From Alphaproteobacteria bacterium (GTDB lineage Bacteria; Pseudomonadota; Alphaproteobacteria; Reyranellales; Reyranellaceae): a stretch of DNA of 64,000 nucleotides. Location: NCBI GenBank assembly GCA_947474005.1, contig CANJHI010000008.1, forward strand, positions 1 through 64,000, in the 5' to 3' direction. The position numbers and the translations under genes were made by a program. Every line of letters starts with the position of its first letter. Within the stretch, counting starts at the first letter, position 1. The notes below the pieces were generated by a model. The model was not told the DNA's origin and did no database searches. It saw only the letters and a list, made by a program, of their open reading frames with translations. Of this stretch, positions 61,414 to 64,000 are shown in pieces.

Positions 61414-62755
61414 GTTGCTGCGGTCGGCCAGCTTCCGGCTGACGCTGATCTACGCGGTGCTGTTCGTGGTCTCGGCCGGAGCGCTGTTCGCGATGGTCTA
61501 CGTGACGGCGACGGCGGCGATGCAGAACGACATGGCCGCCGTGCTGCGCACCGAGGCGCTGCAACTCACCGAAATCCATCGCCGCAGCGGCCTGGCCGGC
61601 CTCGCCGACCAGATCACGCGGCGCATGAACTTCCGCACGCGCGGCCCGATCTTCTACCTCCTGCAGGCCCCAAACCGCCGCGTCGTGGTCGGTAATCTGC
61701 CCGGCATGCCGCCGGTCAACGGCGTCATCGACTTCGTGCCCGAGCCCGACGCCGCGGAGGCAGAAACCGAGCGGCCCAAGCTCACCGGCTATGGCCTCAC
61801 CCTGTCCGACGACTCGTTCCTGCTGGTCGCCCAGGATGCCAATCGCCTCGTCGACATGCAGAGAGCCATCGTGCGCGCCTTCGCGTGGGCGGGCGGCCTC
61901 ACCCTGCTGCTGGCGGTCGCCGGCGGCGCCTGGCTCGGCAACACCTTCCTGCGCCGCATCGACACCATCACCCGCACCAGCCGCGCCATCATGGAAGGCG
62001 ACCTCTCGGCCCGCATTCCCGTGCGCGGCACGCAGGACGAGTTCGACCAGCTCGTCACCAACCTCAATGCCATGCTGAGCCGCATCCAGCAGCTCATGGA
62101 CGGGCTGCGCCAGGTTTCGAGCGACATCGCCCACGACCTGCGCACGCCGCTCGGCCGCCTGCGCCAGCATCTCGAGGATGCGCGCGAGCGGGCGAAGACC
62201 ACTGCGGAGTACGACGAGGCGACCGACGCTGCCATCGAGGAGGCCGATGGCCTGCTCGAAACATTTTCCGCCCTGCTGCGCATCGCCCAGGTCGAAGCAG
62301 GTGCGCAAAAGAGCGCCTTCAGCGAGCTCGACTTCTCTGGCCTGGTGCGCAGCATCGGCGAGGCCTACCAGCCGGCGGCCGAGGATTCCCGGCACCGGCT
62401 GCAGATCGACGTTGAGGACGGCGTCAGCCTGACCGGCGACCGCCAGCTCCTCGCTCAGATGATCTCCAACCTGATCGAGAACGCGCTCAACCATACGCCC
62501 GAAGGCTCCACGGTATCGGTCGGCCTGCGCAAGACAGGCGCGGGCTTCGAAGCCGAGGTCGCCGACGACGGTCCCGGTATTCCCGCGACCGAGCACGACA
62601 AGGTGTTCGACCGCTTCTATCGCCTCGACCGCAGCCGTTCGACCGCCGGCAGCGGCCTTGGCCTGGCCCTCGTCAAAGCGATTGCCGGCCTGCACGGTCT
62701 CGTGATCCGGCTCGAGGACGGCAAGCCGGGTCTGCGCGTCGTCCTGAGCGCATGA
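61391..62755 (+). CDS. Sensor histidine kinase
   Basis: 454 residues. Two membrane helices (about 15-40 and 163-185) bracket a periplasmic sensor of about 120 residues with no recognised domain. A HAMP linker (about 186-240) leads to the H box SSDIAHDLRTPLGRLR with H248, then NLIENALNHTPEGS (N box), DDGPGIPATEHDKVFDRFYR (G1/F) and GSGLGLALVKAIAGLHG (G2). Cognate to the response regulator that overlaps its start. Probably senses envelope or solute stress. Confidence 0.95.
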   Translation: MSSERLIRLLRSASFRLTLIYAVLFVVSAGALFAMVYVTATAAMQNDMAAVLRTEALQLTEIHRRSGLAGLADQITRRMNFRTRGPIFYLLQAPNRRVVVGNLPGMPPVNGVIDFVPEPDAAEAETERPKLTGYGLTLSDDSFLLVAQDANRLVDMQRAIVRAFAWAGGLTLLLAVAGGAWLGNTFLRRIDTITRTSRAIMEGDLSARIPVRGTQDEFDQLVTNLNAMLSRIQQLMDGLRQVSSDIAHDLRTPLGRLRQHLEDARERAKTTAEYDEATDAAIEEADGLLETFSALLRIAQVEAGAQKSAFSELDFSGLVRSIGEAYQPAAEDSRHRLQIDVEDGVSLTGDRQLLAQMISNLIENALNHTPEGSTVSVGLRKTGAGFEAEVADDGPGIPATEHDKVFDRFYRLDRSRSTAGSGLGLALVKAIAGLHGLVIRLEDGKPGLRVVLSA

Positions 62756-62775
62756 AACCTCTCACATCAACAACA

Positions 62776-62879
62776 CCTCACCCTGAGGAGGCCCGAAGGG
62801 CCGTCTCGAAGGGTGGGCTACAGTATGACTGATCACACCCTTCGAGACGCCGCGCTTCGCGCGGCTCCTCAGGGTGAGG
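62776..62879. repeat. Interspersed palindromic element (two inverted half-units)
   Basis: The outer arms CCTCACCCTGAGGAG and CTCCTCAGGGTGAGG are perfect inverse copies, and inside them GTCTCGAAGGGTG faces CACCCTTCGAGAC. Each half is about 40-45 bp with its own small hairpin (GCCCGAAGGGC on the left, CGCGCTTCGCGCG on the right) and a spacer of about 18 bp. Such CTCGAAGG/CCTGAGGAG-bearing units are scattered in many alphaproteobacterial genomes. It fills the gap between the histidine kinase and the EamA gene. Confidence 0.8.
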
Positions 62880-62898
62880 GTGTGCAGACGCGAGCGGC

Positions 62899-63810
62899 AT
62901 GACAACCCTGCCCTGGCTCTGGATTCCGCTCACCATCTTCGCGGCCCTCGCCCAGACCGTGCGCAACACCGCGCAGCGCCGGCTGACCGACGATCTGGGT
63001 GCGCTCGGCGCCACGCTGGTGCGCTTCTTCTACGGCATGCCGATCCTCGCGCTATGGCTGGGTCTCGTCATCGGCGTCGGCGGCCAGGCCCTGCCGCCGC
63101 TCACGACGGGCTTCGCCATCTGGGTACTGGTGGCGGCGTTGAGCCAGATGGCCGGCACGGCGCTCCTGTTGCGCGCCATGGCTGCGCGCAGCTTCGCCAT
63201 CGGCCTCGTCTACTCCAAGAGCGAAGTCATCCAGGTCGCACTCTTCTCCGTCGTCTTCCTGGGCGAGCGGCTCTCCCTCGTCACCGCCTTCGCCATCGTG
63301 CTGGCGACGCTCGGCGTCGTCCTGTTGTCGCCTCGCCCAAAGAGCGCCGTGCCGATCCGCGGCTGGGCCGATCCCGCGGCGCTGTTCGGCCTCGCCTCGG
63401 GCTCCGCCTTCGCCATCTCCGTCGTCGGCTATCGCGGCGCCACGCTGGCGCTGGATGCCGGCTCGCCCTTCCTCGGCGCCGCCGGCACCCTGTTCTGGAG
63501 CCAGCTTGCCCAGACTGTGCTGCTCGGAGCCTGGTTACTCGTGCGCACGCCAGCGGTTGTGCTGGGCGTGCTGCGCGAATGGCGCATTTCGCTGTTCGCC
63601 GGCATCGCCGGCGCCGCGGCCTCGATCGCCAACGTGACGGCGCTGGCGCTCGAACCGGCGTCGCATGTGCGGACGCTGATCCTGATCGAAGTGCTCTTCA
63701 CCTATTTCGTGTCTCTGCGCATCTTCCGCGAGACGATCAGCCGGCGCGAGATCGCCGGCATCGTGCTGGTGATCGCAGGCGTCGCGCTGGTGCTCTCTTC
63801 CGCGAACTAG
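62899..63810 (+). CDS. EamA/DMT-family transporter
   Basis: 303 residues, ten membrane helices from two EamA halves. N-terminal TNTAQ-like region FAALAQTVRNTAQRRLTDDL and the second-half start ALFGLASGSAFAISVVGYRG; helix end ILIEVLFTYFVSLRIFRETI and EIAGIVLVIAGVALVLSS close the second repeat. Probably a metabolite exporter; substrate unknown. No good ribosome site is visible before the ATG (GACGCGAGCGGC), so expression may be low. The stop shares CTAG with the convergent partial gene. Confidence 0.9.
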   Translation: MTTLPWLWIPLTIFAALAQTVRNTAQRRLTDDLGALGATLVRFFYGMPILALWLGLVIGVGGQALPPLTTGFAIWVLVAALSQMAGTALLLRAMAARSFAIGLVYSKSEVIQVALFSVVFLGERLSLVTAFAIVLATLGVVLLSPRPKSAVPIRGWADPAALFGLASGSAFAISVVGYRGATLALDAGSPFLGAAGTLFWSQLAQTVLLGAWLLVRTPAVVLGVLREWRISLFAGIAGAAASIANVTALALEPASHVRTLILIEVLFTYFVSLRIFRETISRREIAGIVLVIAGVALVLSSAN

Positions 63811-64000
63811 TCCAGCAGGTCGCGACAGCCGAGATCATCGAAGGCGAGGTGGATACGTTCGAGGTTGTTCCACCAGATCACGGGCGGAATCTTGCCGGCG
63901 TGCTGCCAGATCGGCAGCGTGATCAACCACAGCACCGACAGGCGGTAATCCTCCTGCAGCGCGCGACGGTCATAACCCTGCACGCCGTTCGCGACCAGCT
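63807..64000 (-). CDS. C-terminal part of an aminoglycoside-phosphotransferase-like (kinase fold) protein, cut by window edge
   Basis: Only the last 64 codons are visible, reading YDRRALQEDYRLSVLWLITL, then PIWQHAGKIPPVIWWNNLER and IHLAFDDLGCRDLLD before the TAG at 63807. A YD-R-aliphatic-DYR segment followed by a WW-NLER helix is common at the end of APH/ecdysteroid-kinase-like phosphotransferases. The catalytic part is outside the window, so the assignment is tentative. Confidence 0.5.
   Translation of the reverse strand, partial: LVANGVQGYDRRALQEDYRLSVLWLITLPIWQHAGKIPPVIWWNNLERIHLAFDDLGCRDLLD

Overview
The window is a GC-rich, densely coded chromosomal segment with Shine-Dalgarno-led genes. 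It looks alphaproteobacterial. The evidence is an alaC/dapL-type aminotransferase, hom, glpX and recJ arranged together; an rplM-rpsI pair; a class I PHA synthase; and many CaiB/BaiF CoA-transferases, Bug-type (TctC) binding proteins and liv-type transporters. The composition recalls soil or freshwater Reyranella- or Bradyrhizobium-like bacteria, but that placement is inference and no rRNA is present. I see no phage, insertion sequence or CRISPR array.

Positions 1-5216 (minus) hold a branched-chain-amino-acid-type ABC importer (livG, livH, livM and a cut-off binding protein) with a long-chain-type acyl-CoA synthetase embedded in the operon. A NodB-like deacetylase follows at 5347-6204. Positions 6206-13721 (minus) form one tight seven-gene run: a binding-protein-dependent ABC importer, CaiB CoA-transferase, enoyl-CoA hydratase, phytanoyl-CoA-dioxygenase-like oxygenase and a DehI-dehalogenase-like protein. 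It reads as uptake plus catabolism of one unknown acid. Positions 13815-21310 (plus) carry a methyltransferase and then MmgE/PrpD, MaoC, acyl-CoA dehydrogenase, MaoC, CaiB, malyl-CoA-lyase-like and MFS genes. This looks like a route for a branched C5 dicarboxylic acid (mesaconate, methylsuccinate or itaconate type).

Positions 21307-28667 are a mixed zone of orphan binding proteins (Bug, oligopeptide and liv type), a VOC protein, an NHL propeller, a dienelactone hydrolase and an Asp-box propeller. Positions 28764-36115 contain an OmpA lipoprotein, tRNA-Glu(UUC), recJ, a divergent deacetylase-like gene, glpX, hom and an aminotransferase. Positions 36135-40546 hold a very repetitive OmpA-type lipoprotein and phaC. 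A 513-bp noncoding stretch follows, with a tRNA-like relic.

Positions 41060-46653 contain a GMC oxidoreductase, a gamma-carbonic-anhydrase-like protein, rpsI, rplM with a good promoter, thioesterases, an enoyl-CoA hydratase and a ParD/ParE-type pair whose toxin looks internally deleted. Positions 46813-54075 are a transport and catabolism island: a Bug protein, a class II aldolase, an NtaA-like monooxygenase and a complete polyamine-type ABC importer. Positions 54072-58879 carry an Old Yellow Enzyme, a CoA-binding protein, LysE, an unknown beta-rich protein, a translationally coupled rubredoxin-pirin pair and an LLM monooxygenase. Positions 59066-64000 hold an HtrA protease divergent from an OmpR/histidine-kinase pair, a palindromic repeat, an EamA transporter and the end of a kinase-like gene.

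The best candidates for new biology are the DehI/PhyH importer operon, the split-hydratase C5-CoA cluster, the rubredoxin-pirin pair, the damaged ParE and the repetitive OmpA lipoprotein.
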